A stretch of DNA of 64,000 nt from Maratus speciosus (taxonomy: Eukaryota; Arthropoda; Arachnida; Araneae; Salticidae). Below the pieces are notes generated by a model. It had not been told where the DNA came from, did no database searches, and saw only the letters and a program-made list of their open reading frames with translations. Every line of letters starts with the position of its first letter. Within the stretch, counting starts at the first letter, position 1. This document shows positions 45,034 through 55,810 of this stretch, piece by piece. Position numbers and translations under genes: made by a program. The DNA lies in contig OZ010786.1 in NCBI GenBank assembly GCA_963932465.1, forward strand, positions 442,110,619 to 442,174,618, written 5' to 3'.

Positions 45034-45604
45034 AAACGATCAAGTGCGAGCATTACTCGCGTACAGAGGGTTCCGTAGAATAAATATATGAATTTGTAAT
45101 TGTAAAAGAAAAATAAAAAAAGTTGCTAAAAGAATACTAAGACTTTGTAAAAAACTATACAACGTAGGGTTGGATATAACTGTATATATTAGAAAAGTGT
45201 AAATGGGTATACCATGAAAGTTCAAAGAGATATGGAACCTAAATAATATCAAATATAGCTATTCATATAACTCTTTTTTAATATTATCCTAATCTGATTA
45301 TGACGAACTTTATTCGGTACTGACAATAAAAGCAGTGCATAGTTAAACTTCATTTGGCATTTCAGGAAACTAAATTCAGCGTAGTAATAACCTTTATTTC
45401 TACAATTTAGCTAAAACAAAACCTTTGTTTAAAGTTTAACTTTGGCATTGTGCTAGGCGCGCTTCAAATTGAGGTCTCAAAGTTGCAACGCCGCCTTGGT
45501 CAGTGCCGCGATTTACCAGATAGGTGTTTTGCTCGACGCTAACGTTCTCGCCACCGGATCAGGAGATCCCTGGTTCAAATCCCATCAGCGCCACTCTCTC
45601 CAAA
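45034..45604 (+). mobile_element. Family T fragment plus recombinant LTR junction, copy 3
   Basis: An unsplit family T left part (AAACGATCAAGTGCGAGC onward) reaching CAGATAGGTGTT and fused to the TRIM LTR tail (45527-45604). It contains the intact TATCCTAATCTGATTATGACG that is interrupted by the tRNA array in the neighbouring copy. Confidence 0.78.
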
Positions 45605-47957
45605 AATTGATTGTTTTGTATATAGTATTTTCTACTATTATTAGTTTCTAAACAGAACATCCGTTTGAATGACCCAGACGAAAATATCGAGCCAACCAAA
45701 GTGTAACTTTTTATTATGATAGTTTCATTAAAAAATATATAATCTATTCAAGATTTCTCAAAAAATTCTGGACAAAAATATCATTAGAAAGTGATCTGTA
45801 AATCAAGAAATTATTATATATCAAATAAATATTGCCTTTCTCTAAGAAAAGAAAAACCTCATTATTCATTAGCTATTTTTTGATGAGTGTTAAAGAGTTA
45901 AATGAAAAAAAAATCCATAAAAAAAAATGCGAGAAGAGATTTTTTTTTCATTCAATAAGGAATAAATATACATCCGGATAGATTTTCTCTTCCTTTTATG
46001 CTTGTAATAAAGGAGGTGAACCAATTACCTCGAACAGATGTTTCTTTTATGATGAATAGTTTTTTGATTTAATGGAAGATCTTTTTCATGGTGTTCTTTT
46101 ACCTTTTAAAATATTAGAATGCATTCTATTAAATTTAGTTTATGTTTCAATTGCCGAGTATCAAGTGACTTTAACTATAAACAAGCTGAAACTGTATATT
46201 ATGGTTTTTGTGCAAGGGCGTTTCAGGATTTTGTTAAAGAATTCTGCATCCTTGCATAGAAACACATTAGTATAAAATGACTAGTAAATCAAAAAATCGT
46301 TATTAGCTGTCAACCTTCCTGTTTTTTAAACACCTCTGTTTTTAAAAACTATTCTTTATTTTCCTTTACCAAGGAGCTTCTGTGATGTATATTTTTTTCT
46401 CTTTAAAAAATGTTGTGTTCAAAAAATGGGAGGTTTAACAGCAAAGCAACCAATATTTAAAAAAATTCTTACTTTGGAAAAATGTAGACCTATTAGGATA
46501 GAAAACAACAAAACTGTGACAAAAAATATTCTTTTCATTTTTTTGCACTATATAAAAAATAAGTGTGTATTAAAAGTATATACTACTTTCTTTTCTGTTA
46601 ATAATAAAGGAGAAAAATCTGTTAGCAACAACATATGTTTCACTTGAATTGATGGTTTCTAATACTGTTTTTTTTTTCTACTATTATTAATATTAAGATA
46701 TACGTTTCCAAAAAGAGCATCTATTTGAAAGGCCCAGATGAAAATATTGACAAATCAAACTCTATTTTTTTATGTTAGTTTAATTAAAAATATATAACCT
46801 ATTCAGGATTTCGGAAAGTATTCTGCACAAAAATATTCTTAGAAATAGATCTGTAAATCGATAAATCATTATACATCAAATAAATATAGCTGTTATCGAC
46901 GCAAAGAAAAAAAACCTCATTGTTCATTAGCTAGTACTTGACGGTAGGAAAACGTACAAGCTTTAAAGAGTTAAATGAAAGCAAAATCCATGAAAAACAT
47001 ACAAGAAGAGATTTGTTTTTTCATTTACTCATGGAATAAAGAGTAAATATATATCCGAATAGATTTTTTCTTCCTTTTGTGTTTTTAATAACGGTGAAGA
47101 GCCAGTTATCTCCAACAGATGTTTTTTTTTATGATAAATAGGTTTTCCATTAAATGAAAGATCTTTTTTCATGGTGTTTGTTTTACTTTTTAATTTATTA
47201 AAATACATGCTATTAAATATAACTTATGTTTCAATCGCCAAGTATGAAGAAGTAAATGTATCTATAAACAATCTGAAACTGTAATTACGGTTGTTGTGCT
47301 AGAACGTTTAAGAATTTTATCAAAGAATTATGAATCATTTCTGCACTAAAACACAATTTTATAAAACGGTTAGTACATCAACATATCGCTAATAGCTCCC
47401 AACATTCCTGGTTTTAAAACGTCTCTATTTTTTTTAAGTATTCTTTAATTTATTTTACCATATTTATATTACCCATTTTTATATTAGTTTCTGTTATTAA
47501 ATAAAACAATTTTTTTTCTTTAAAAAAGTGGTTTCGAAAAAATTGGTAGGTTTAACAGCTAAGCAACCAATATTAAAAAATTTTCCTTAGTTTAAAAAAA
47601 AAGTAAACCCATTAGGATAGGAAAAAACTCTCTGACATTAAAATAAACGGTCAAGTGCGAGCATTACTCGCGTACAGAGGGTTCCGTAGAATAAATATAT
47701 GAATTTGTAATTGTAAAAGGAAAATATAAAAAGTTGCTAAAATAATACTAAGACTTTGTAAAAAACTATACAACGTAGGGTTGCGTATAACTGTATATAT
47801 TAGAAACGTGTAAATGGGTATACCATGAAAGTTCAAAGAGATATGGAACCTAAATAATGCCAAATATAGCTATTCGTATAACTCTTTTTTAATATTATCC
47901 TAATCTGATTATGATGAACTTTATTCGGTACTGACAATAAAAGCAGTGCATAGATAA

Positions 47958-48159
47958 CACTAGAACGGCGGCGAGGGGTCATTTTGACCCTTTCTGAATG
48001 AATACATGTCGATTCGAACCAGAAATTTCTTTGTAATATAAGATTAATATATTCTGCACAAAAATAACTTAAATAAATAAGTTAAATAGTTTTAAGTAAA
48101 AGTTCTGATGTGAAATATTTTTTTTTTAAACTTGAGTAAAAATTCCCGCCGTTCGAGTG
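47958..48159. mobile_element. TTAA MITE, 202 bp (family P2)
   Basis: Ends CACTAGAACGGCGG and CCGCCGTTCGAGTG are inverted. The right flank is TTAA (48160-48163); the left flank ATAA is a decayed TTAA. The empty site GCATAGTTAAACTTC is present at 11437 and 45339. A near-terminal palindrome, GGGTCATTTTGACCC, lies near the left end. Its body matches, in reverse orientation, the MITE at 57982-58191. Non-coding. Confidence 0.82.
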
Positions 48160-48514
48160 TTAAACTTCATTTGGCATTTCAGGAAACTAAATTCAGCGTA
48201 GTAATAACCTTTATTTCTACAATGTAGCTAAAACAAAAACTTTGTTTAAAGTTTAACTTTGGCATTGCGCTAAGCGCGCTTCGAATTGAGGTATGAAAGT
48301 TGCAACGCCGCCTTGGTCAGTGCCGCGATTTTTCAGATAGGTGTTTAATTAACTTTTAAAGTCACTCGAGGCGTATTGAGAGATACAATCAATGCAAACT
48401 ATCGCGAATCCCACAGTATTTATGCGATTCATTCAAATTAAATCTTTCGAGGGCGATGCCCTTAAAAAACGGACACCTAATTTTAATTCCAAAACAGACA
48501 AACGGCACCATGGA

Positions 48515-48825
48515 TATTTAATTAAAATTTTCCTTTTATCATGTACGTGAAAATAAGCAAGTTCGCATTTTCTAATAAATTCATTTATAAATTCTGGTGT
48601 CAGTTCATTATTTAATTTAATAAGTTTATAAATAGAATTACTCCGTGCCGGAAAGGCCGGTACCATGAATATTTAATTAAAATTTTCCTTTTATCATGTA
48701 CGTGAAAATAAGCAAGTTCGCATTTTCTAATAAATTCATTTATAAATTCTGGTGTCAGTTCATTATTTAATAAGTTTATAAATAGAATTACTCCGTGCCG
48801 GAAAGGATTAAGTGGTCGCAGGACT
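48515..48825 (+). repeat. ~155-bp tandem duplication inside family T
   Basis: The segment from ATATTTAATTAAAATTTTCC to TACTCCGTGCCGGAAAGG occurs twice in succession. The other T copy (about 11785-11920) has it once. It creates the reading frame 48433-48666, which is therefore incidental. Confidence 0.8.
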
Positions 48826-50349
48826 CTTAAAGCTTCATAATTTAAGAAATTTTAATTTTTTAGATGTTAAACTCCTATCTTTTATGAATATTTTGATATA
48901 ATTGTTTCCTTGAAATCCCCATTAGAACAGAAGTTTTGGCTTTTAGAATTATACCCGCTCAATAGCTGAAGCGGCGTTTCCGAAACTTTAAAGTAATTAT
49001 TTTCCAAATGGCATTTTTTGGGCATAACGCGCATGATAAATCAAAAACTTCTGAATATTTTTTCATGAAATTTTCAAAACATATATTTCATGTTAGTCTG
49101 TATAAACTGAACTTAAAATTTCCTTTTTGTTCTTCAAAAAAATATTTTTTTAGGTGATTTTACTGTTGAAAATTTCAAAATTTTGTATTAGCTAAATGCA
49201 ACATTGCATTAAAAATATAAAAATTTTTTAAATACAAATTTATTTAAGTTCAGGGAAGTTCACAAGTATAAGTAAGCACCAAAATCTTCTTCATTCTAGT
49301 TGCAATATTTATTTTGTAATCCTGAGCATAAACTGTTATGCCAATTTTTTGTTCGACAAATGTCTAACAGTTTCGAGCCCCCTATAAATACTAATTCTGT
49401 ATCTTGCAATTTTTTAAATACATGAAACGGAAGAACATACTTATATCTTTCATTCCAATTAAAATTGTGTTTTAAAATCGTATACATTTTAAGACATTAA
49501 ATGTTGAAAATGGTCTTTTTTTTTCTTTTTTTCCACTTTTTAGAGTCCCGAGACCCTTAAACTAGTATGTTTTTAACAATTTGACGTTTATTGCTTTCAT
49601 ACTGTTACTGGACATTACATTACACATATATATCATTAAAAGTTGTTAACTAGGCATAGAGTACGCCGCCCCTGTCCTTGTGTATGTCCAAACTGACCGT
49701 ACCTTTAAGGGTTAATATCTCGGCTAATTACCGATGATTTTTTTCGAAAATCATTATCAGCAATGCTTTTATTCTTCTGCAATGATAGGTATATTCAGCG
49801 ATGCTCAACAATTTTTCTGAATGCCATTAAATCGAAATTTGTGTATAACAGAAAAATGCTAATTACTCAAAAACTATGTGACCTAGGGTAATCGCTATAA
49901 TTTTCCGGCAAGGTTTATATTAACGTCTACTACCTCTAATTTTTTCATAATTTTAGTTTCAGTAGACTCGGAATTAGATGGGGGGGGGGGGTAACATATT
50001 TTTGCGCTATATTTTCAACAATATCTTTGAAAATATAATACCTAAAATTAAAAGAAACGTATTTTTGAGTTCCGCGTTACAAAAGCTTTCACAGGATACC
50101 CCACATGGTATACAAAGAAAAGATTTCTTTTCAAGTAGCATAATTAGTCCCTCTACTTTTTTACTAAATATATTTAAGAATGTTTATTGATCTGAAAATA
50201 TGTGGGTCAATGGTCTTTATTACTTCCTCGAATTAGAGCTTTCCCGTTCCATAGTTTACGAGTAAAATGGCTGTGACAGACAGGCAGACGGAGAGACACA
50301 GGAGTGATCTTATGATGGTTTCGTTTTTACTTTTTAAGTACGGAACCCT

Positions 50350-50378
50350 AAATAATAATAATAATAATAATAATAATT
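50350..50378 (+). repeat. (AAT)n microsatellite
   Basis: Nine or so AAT/ATA repeats directly abut the right end of the family T element, consistent with an A/T-rich insertion target or tail. Confidence 0.85.
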
Positions 50379-50379
50379 G

Positions 50380-51540
50380 CACTGTATAAAGAACTATGTT
50401 CGAAGAGCTTTTTTCCTTCTTTTTTGTTTTTACTCACTTCTTTTCTGCTTTCGTATTTTGCATAAAGGCGAAAAATCTGTTGGCAACAAAAGATGTTTTC
50501 TTTAGGATGAATATGTTTTACTTGAATTGATAGTTTTTTCTACAGTTTTTTTTTCTACAGTTTTTTTTTCTACTATTAATAATATTAAGACATATGTTTC
50601 TAAATATAACATCTATTTGAATGATCAAGGTGAAAATATCGAACAAACCTAAGTGTATTTTTTCATGTTGGTTTCACTAAAAAATATACAATATGTTCAA
50701 GAGTTCGGAAACCATTCTGTACAAATAATATTCTTAAAAAGTGATCTTTAAATAGAGAAATCATTATATATCGAATAAATATTGTCTTTGCCTAAGAAAA
50801 GAAAACAAGTCAGAGATTGTACGTAAAACGTGGCAAATAATGTACGTTCGTACTGTAGCTAGTCTTATAAATATCCAGATCTTGGTGCAATAGCTGTTAC
50901 ACTCATATGTGAAAAGGCATGAATACAAAATTTATGACGATTATATATATTAAATTCAGTAATACGGAAATAATACGACTCCTTCTCAAATAGGACGCAA
51001 TCACCATGGCAACCTAGAATCATTACCTATCGTGGAAAATTATTGAATTTATTATGTATGATAAGATTTAATAGAATGAGGAAAACTTTTATTAACATAT
51101 TTTTATGTTTGGATTCGATTTTCATAAACTCTGAAATGACTCGACAAAATTCTACAACCATTATATACAGCAAATTTCAAACTATTTGTTTGGGTAGGTT
51201 TTTGCGCTGTTATATGCGAGCAGAAGGTCCAGACGACGACCATAGGTGTTACGTATTTATATAATTAACGCACCTAAAAAAATCTCATTATTAATTAGCT
51301 ATTTCTTGACGAAAAAAATACGAGCGTTAAAAAGTTAAAAACAAATTCCATGAAAACTATACGAGAAATGATTCGTTTTTCATTTTTTTCATTGAACAAA
51401 GAAAAAATCTATATTTAGATAGATTTTCTCTTCCTTTTCTGTTAATAATAAAGGAAAAGAATCTGTTAACATCAACAGATGTCTCTTTTATGATGAATAG
51501 GCTTCGACCGAATCGACGGTTCTTTTATATAGTCTTTTCT
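50380..51540 (+). repeat. Diverged monomer relic of the A/B/C family
   Basis: Pieces at 50380-50810 and 51277-51540 align with the array monomers (TTCGAAGAGCTTTTTTCC, AATAAATATTGTCTTTGCC, TAATTAGCTATTTCTTGACG, AACAGATGTCTCTTTTATGA). About 465 bp (50811-51276) is extra relative to the monomers and contains a 73-codon frame with no recognisable domain. That block could be another insertion; its termini were not identified. Confidence 0.6.
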
Positions 51541-52170
51541 TATATTCTTGATATAATCATTTCAGAGAATTCAGTATGAACACAGCGAATAGTTTGAATT
51601 TAACATTTTTGTCCATAGTTATCATTAATCTTTTTTATTTATTTAAATTTATAACAACGATTAATATAATGAAAATTTTCTTAGAAAAAATATATAACGT
51701 TTTATGAAGTAGAATACATTTTTTAGATTTTTATATGAGCCTAAATTTATTTAATGAAGTGAGGGAAACATGCCAAATATTGTTTAGATTTTTAATATTC
51801 GTTGGTGGATATTTTCAATAGTAGGCGTTGCATTCGAATTTATTTTCTTGGCGCACGGCCATCATGTCATTCAGTTACTGGCACTGTTATAGACATTGCT
51901 GACAATTTAATAGATATTTTATTCAGATATCTTGCATTATTTACACAAATTAATAATTCCTCTAATATTTTTTACATAGTATATTCTAATAGTAATATAG
52001 TATAGATTGGTTAATGATAGATTAAATAATGCGAATAATATTATTCGGAAACAATAAAACATTTTTTCACTAAACAAATCCGTTCAATTGGCAACAGTGC
52101 TAGTAGAGCATTTTCTTAACAATTTGTTTCTTGTTTTGAGACATTTAGTAGATTATGCTTAAATTAGAGA
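51541..52170. other. Non-coding AT-rich stretch
   Basis: No gene or element recognised. A 67-codon plus-strand frame (51802-52005) has no domain and lacks any supporting conservation. Confidence 0.45.
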
Positions 52171-52173
52171 TTA

Positions 52174-52853
52174 GGAGCGGTCCATAAATGATGTCACACT
52201 TTTTTTTCAATATTTTTGACCCCCCTCCCCCCTTTGTCACAAAGTGTCACATTTTGCCATACCCCCTCCCCCCCCCCCCCATTGTCACATGTCACGCTAT
52301 ATTACATAAACATATACTTGCAGTTTAGAAACAAAGCACTACGTTATAGATCATATTTCAAACTTTATTTTTAAACTTTATTTGTTTTAACGACATTTGT
52401 AAGCATAACAATAAAAATGATCCATGTACTTGTTTTGTATGAAATAAGATTAAGGTTTATAACAAAAATATAATTAATATACAATATTAATAAAATATTA
52501 ATACGAAAGAGCAGTTGAAAACAGTCGTATTTTGGAATTTAAAATGGAATTTAATATATTTGGCTTTAAATCTACTATAAAGTAGATTATAGTATATAAT
52601 ATAGTATAGTATAGTATATAATATAGTATATAATATAATATAGTATATAATATATAATATAGTAAACACAAAATACTTTAATTTCAAAATAACTTCAAAA
52701 TTTAATCTGCTGATTTTTATTGCTTTTATTTTAACCAAAATGTGTGATGTCACATTTCTTTTTACCCCCTCCCACCCCTTTGTCACAAACTGTCACAATT
52801 TCACGAACCCCCTCCCCCCCCCTCCAAGCGTGACATCATTTTTGGAAGACCCC
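52174..52853. mobile_element. Harbinger-like MITE, 680 bp
   Basis: Ends GGAGCGGTCCATAAATGATG and CATCATTTTTGGAAGACCCC are inverted. TTA flanks both (52171-52173 and 52854-52856), the 3-bp target typical of PIF/Harbinger. C-rich blocks containing TTTGTCACA lie near both ends (52215-52290 and 52757-52825) in corresponding places. The middle is (TATAG)n-like low-complexity DNA. No transposase frame; a 99-codon minus frame across it is spurious. Confidence 0.78.
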
Positions 52854-53475
52854 TTATTACAATTGTAATACTATTGTTCGCACAATATAGACTAAGTACA
52901 TGCCTGCCAAAGTCCATTCATTTCCATTCAAAATAAGCATATTTAAAACAAAAAGCTTGCTTAAAATATATAATAAAATACGTATTACATTCCACTAAAA
53001 AAACGCAGTAGATATGTTATTAATTTTTAACTGTTGCTCGCGGTCTCATAGCCTAGCCTGTTGCTCTTTTTAATTTTACCCACATTAACTTGTGATTTTA
53101 ATTTAACTACAGGCACTAGTGAATGTTTATTTCGTTTGGATCACAAGTACTATCGCTAGAGAATTCTGAATAGGTTAATTTTTGTTATAAATATACTGTA
53201 CAAAAAGTGTAATTCAGAAACATTATCCTATGGTGTTAACATTTCCCCTTTATTCGACTTCCGATTAGCCCTTTACTGTCCGACGGTACTTCAATTCTTT
53301 CATGGGCAAAATACCTCAGTTGCTAAAATGTTGAATAGATGGATTTTACGAATTACCAGGTTTTACGAATTTTTTTTTTCATAATACGTAAAAGCTTTTT
53401 CTTCAAAATACATTATAAATGTAAAATTCAGTTTAAAATTTGTTGTGCAATTGTTGCATTTGGTAATTTAAATAA

Positions 53476-54467
53476 GGGGGTTCAGGACACAAAAATCTTC
53501 AAATTTTTAATATTTTTTTTATTGGATTAAAAATTTCTCTGCCGTTTTCTGCTTAAATTGATGTTTAGATCATGTTTCTATCTTAATTAGAACAGGAAAT
53601 ATTATTTTTTTCGTTTTGGTTTGTTTTCAAAATCTGCCTTTCAAGCTATGGTTATCAAGGAAACGAGTTCTTGTATAATTGCGTTTTTCTTCATGATAGG
53701 TTTTTTCACCATTTCTCATATTTAAATTCTTATAACTCGAGAACCGTTAAAAATACAGGGTTGAAACTCGGAACATATCTTTTTCAATTATTTTACTTTA
53801 CTTTTGAGCCAGCATATTTGAAAAAAATATTTACTTTTGAAAATATGATTTTTTTTTTTTTTTTAAGTGTCACCACTTTTTTTGTAATTTTTTCGTTAAA
53901 TATTTTTAAATTTTTTAAAAAAATTAATATTTTTTTAAAAAGCTGGCTCTAAATTAGAAAATATATATTTCTGTTTATTTAAATGAAAAACAATTTAAAT
54001 TCTACAAATAATATTTCGAGTTATAACGATTTTAAGTTATACCACTTTTTTCATAAATTTTAAATAAAATTTTTTTTAACCCTCTGACAGTCTTGGAAAA
54101 GGACAAAATTGCGATGTTGTTTTCTCTGAATTTTGCTTTAAATGCTAAAAAAAAATTTCAACATTTTATAAAAAAAAAAAACTTAATAACGAATATGAAT
54201 TCAATCCTTGGAAGTATTAATCATTGTTCAACGTATTAAAAATACATTAAATCAATAGAATTATATTACTTTAAATAGTGCTTGTATTGCAGTGAATCCT
54301 GGAACTTAGTGAACGTATTAACACGGGCTTGTCAGTGAGGGGGTTAAAAGCTATGAGAAGTTTTATCTTTTGATTTTGTTTCCAAATGATATGGTTAACC
54401 ATCACAAAAAAATTCAAAATTTTAACTCAATAAATAAAATTTTTTTGAAAATGTGTCCCTGACCCCC
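53476..54467. mobile_element. TTAA-flanked element, family P1, copy 3 (third shell)
   Basis: Ends GGGGGTTCAGGACAC and GTGTCCCTGACCCCC; TTAA at 54468-54471 and decayed ATAA at 53472-53475. The interior aligns with copies 1 and 2 (CACAAAAATCTTCAAATTTT, CTCGAGAACCGTTAAAAATA). It is split by the MITE at 54080-54343. The 93-codon frame 53671-53952 is not conserved in the other copies. Confidence 0.82.
54080..54343. mobile_element. TTAA MITE, family P5, copy 1 (innermost)
   Basis: Ends CCCTCTGACAGTCTTGG and TTGTCAGTGAGGGGG with TTAA on both sides (54076-54079 and 54344-54347). Its relative at 57872-58342 shares AATCCTTGGAAGTATTAATC and ACACGGGCTTGTCAGTGAGG. It is absent from the other P1 copies at this site, confirming insertion. 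Confidence 0.82.
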
Positions 54468-54844
54468 TTAAGTGGGGCCATATATATCGCACCGCCCACG
54501 AACGGGTTAAAGTACCATTAAAAGAGCTTGTTATAAAATTCATTTAATGCATCGATTAGAAGTAATACCGTTTAGAATGACTAATGGATACTTTAATATT
54601 ATGTTGTTTGAAAAGCATTGGTTGCACAAAACAATTATGTTTTGTGCAAAGGACAAAAAAAGGATGTTTTCTTTTTCATTTGCATCTTTTCAGCTTTCTT
54701 GAAATTGAAGGATTTTTAGGGAAGATCAGAGGTCGCTCGCAGGAGGTATCGAACAATTTTTATGACATTAGTTAATGTTAAATAACATGACTACATGCTT
54801 AAAAAAACGTAGACGTTGGGAGTTATGTGAGTACAACAGTTTAA

Positions 54845-55016
54845 CCCTGTGATTATTTGCCAATACTGGTGGCTATTTTTATATTCAAGCGTAACACAAT
54901 TTAGAATATTTTCTCTGTCTGGTGGACTGTTCTTGAAAACATCCTGTTTTAAGTGCATGGCAAATATTTTAAAAAAAAAACTCTTGCGGACAGAATAAAT
55001 GATAATCCACTGGGGG
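54845..55016. mobile_element. TTAA MITE, 172 bp
   Basis: TTAA at 54841-54844 and 55017-55020 flanks ends CCCTGTGATTATTTGCC and AATGATAATCCACTGGGGG, inverted with gaps. It lies between the inverted arms of P3. The 82-codon minus frame crossing it has no domain. Confidence 0.65.
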
Positions 55017-55054
55017 TTAAAATTATGTATTCTAAACATAACTGTTAATATCTG

Positions 55055-55310
55055 CTTTAACTTCTAAATTTTCGCGCCCGTGACTTTCACGGTGAATGTA
55101 GACTACTTTTCTTTACTTCAGTTTGATTTCCACCAGTCTTTGAAAATAGCGTAATTGGCTTTATTGTCGCATCATTTTATCTGTCATTAAATAAGGTTTA
55201 TATTTCTACTTCTAAAAAGTGGTGGCAATCAAACAATCTGAATTCAAAAATATAGTACCATACACTTATAGGGTGCGACGCTTGACCCTTTACATCCCAA
55301 ATTATTTATT
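55055..55310. mobile_element. Diverged relative of the 23543 MITE
   Basis: TTAACTTCTAAATTTTCGCG at the left and GGTGCGACGCTTGACCC at the right correspond to the ends of the TTAA MITE at 23543-23751. Shared interior includes TTCACGG, CACCAGT, GTAATTGG and ATTAAATAAGGT. The right TTAA is not clear, so the boundaries are approximate. Confidence 0.5.
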
Positions 55311-55810
55311 CAGGAAAATTTCATCTTCTAAAGCATTTTTCGTAAAGTTTTGAAAGTACATTAAAAGATTTACGCAATCATTTAATACATTTTAGAAGGA
55401 TTTTGCCAATTAAAATTAATTCATTAAATTTGAATTCATAGGGATTTTGTACAGTATTTATAACTCCACTCAAATCTTTCATTTCATATATTTCTTTTAG
55501 TATTTTGTAGAATTAGGAAATGTACACATATAATGTTCTTACAATAGAAATGTAGAAATCTTTCCGAACTGAAACTTTTTGCCCCTGATCTTTCAACGTC
55601 AAGAAAGCTGAAATGATGCAAAGGCAAATGAAATTATCCTTTTAAAATAATTTTGTTTTGCGCAACCGAAAATGCTTTTCGAACAAGATAAAAGTAAAGT
55701 ATCTATAACTCATTCTAAACTGCATTATTACTTTTCCATGTATTAAATGAATTTTATAACAAGTTATTTTAATGGTACTTTAAAGTACCGTCGGGTCATA
55801 AAGGATTAAG

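Larger units (their letters stand above)
33510..47642 (+). repeat. Higher-order tandem array of A, B and C monomers
   Basis: Three related monomer types of about 1.0-1.6 kb share landmarks: AATAAATATTGCC or AATAAATATAGCTG, ATTAGCTA, AACAGATGTTT, ATTAAAATACATGCT, TTAACAGC and CTATTCAAGATTTC. Approximate order: A 33512, B 35126, C 36183, A 37268, B 38890, C 40150, B 43210, C 44285, B 45820, C 46870. Pieces of family T and of TRIM elements lie between them. Repeated blocks are about 3.76 kb (33504 to 37268) and 2.61 kb (42861 to 45469). One B monomer is deleted near 40150. Small frames (67-73 aa) recur because the DNA recurs. Confidence 0.8.
47645..50349 (+). mobile_element. Family T interspersed element, copy 2 (nearly complete)
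   Basis: Left end AAACGGTCAAGTGCGAGC with GGGTTCCGTA; right end TTTTTAAGTACGGAACCC. About 2.5 kb after removing a 202-bp TTAA MITE (47958-48159). It aligns throughout with copy 1 (2931-3077 joined to 11270-13478). It carries an extra ~155-bp tandem duplication (48515-48825). Conserved 63-codon minus-strand frames (12424 and 49296 copies) differ by seven residues and show no domain. A GACAGACAGGCAGACGG run precedes the right end. Confidence 0.75.
53291..54504. mobile_element. TTAA element P4, second shell
   Basis: It interrupts the left arm of P3. Ends TTCTTTCATGGGC and GCCCACGAACGGG are inverted (9 of 13 match). TTAA follows at the right (54505 onward, GTTAAAGTACC); the left flank TCAA is a decayed TTAA. 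The right end also has ATATATATCGCACCGCCC, similar in style to the MITE at 16030. Own DNA is about 53291-53475 and 54472-54504. Confidence 0.55.
53269..55805. mobile_element. TTAA element P3 with ~220-bp inverted arms (outer shell of nest)
   Basis: The left end CCCTTTACTGTCCGACGGTAC is followed by TTCAA; the right end is GTACCGTCGGGTCATAAAGGA before TTAA (55806-55809). The left flank TTAG (53265-53268) is a decayed TTAA. The left arm resumes at 54505 (AAAGTACCATTAAAAGAGC) after a nested insertion and pairs with 55575-55790 over ~220 bp. No transposase remains. Confidence 0.7.

Noticed and set aside
48433..48666. 77-codon minus-strand frame
   Set aside because: It exists only because of a local 155-bp duplication and a short insertion in family T; the other T copy has stops in this region.
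52487..52786. 99-codon minus-strand frame
   Set aside because: It crosses the TATAG-rich centre of a Harbinger-like MITE and is low-complexity.
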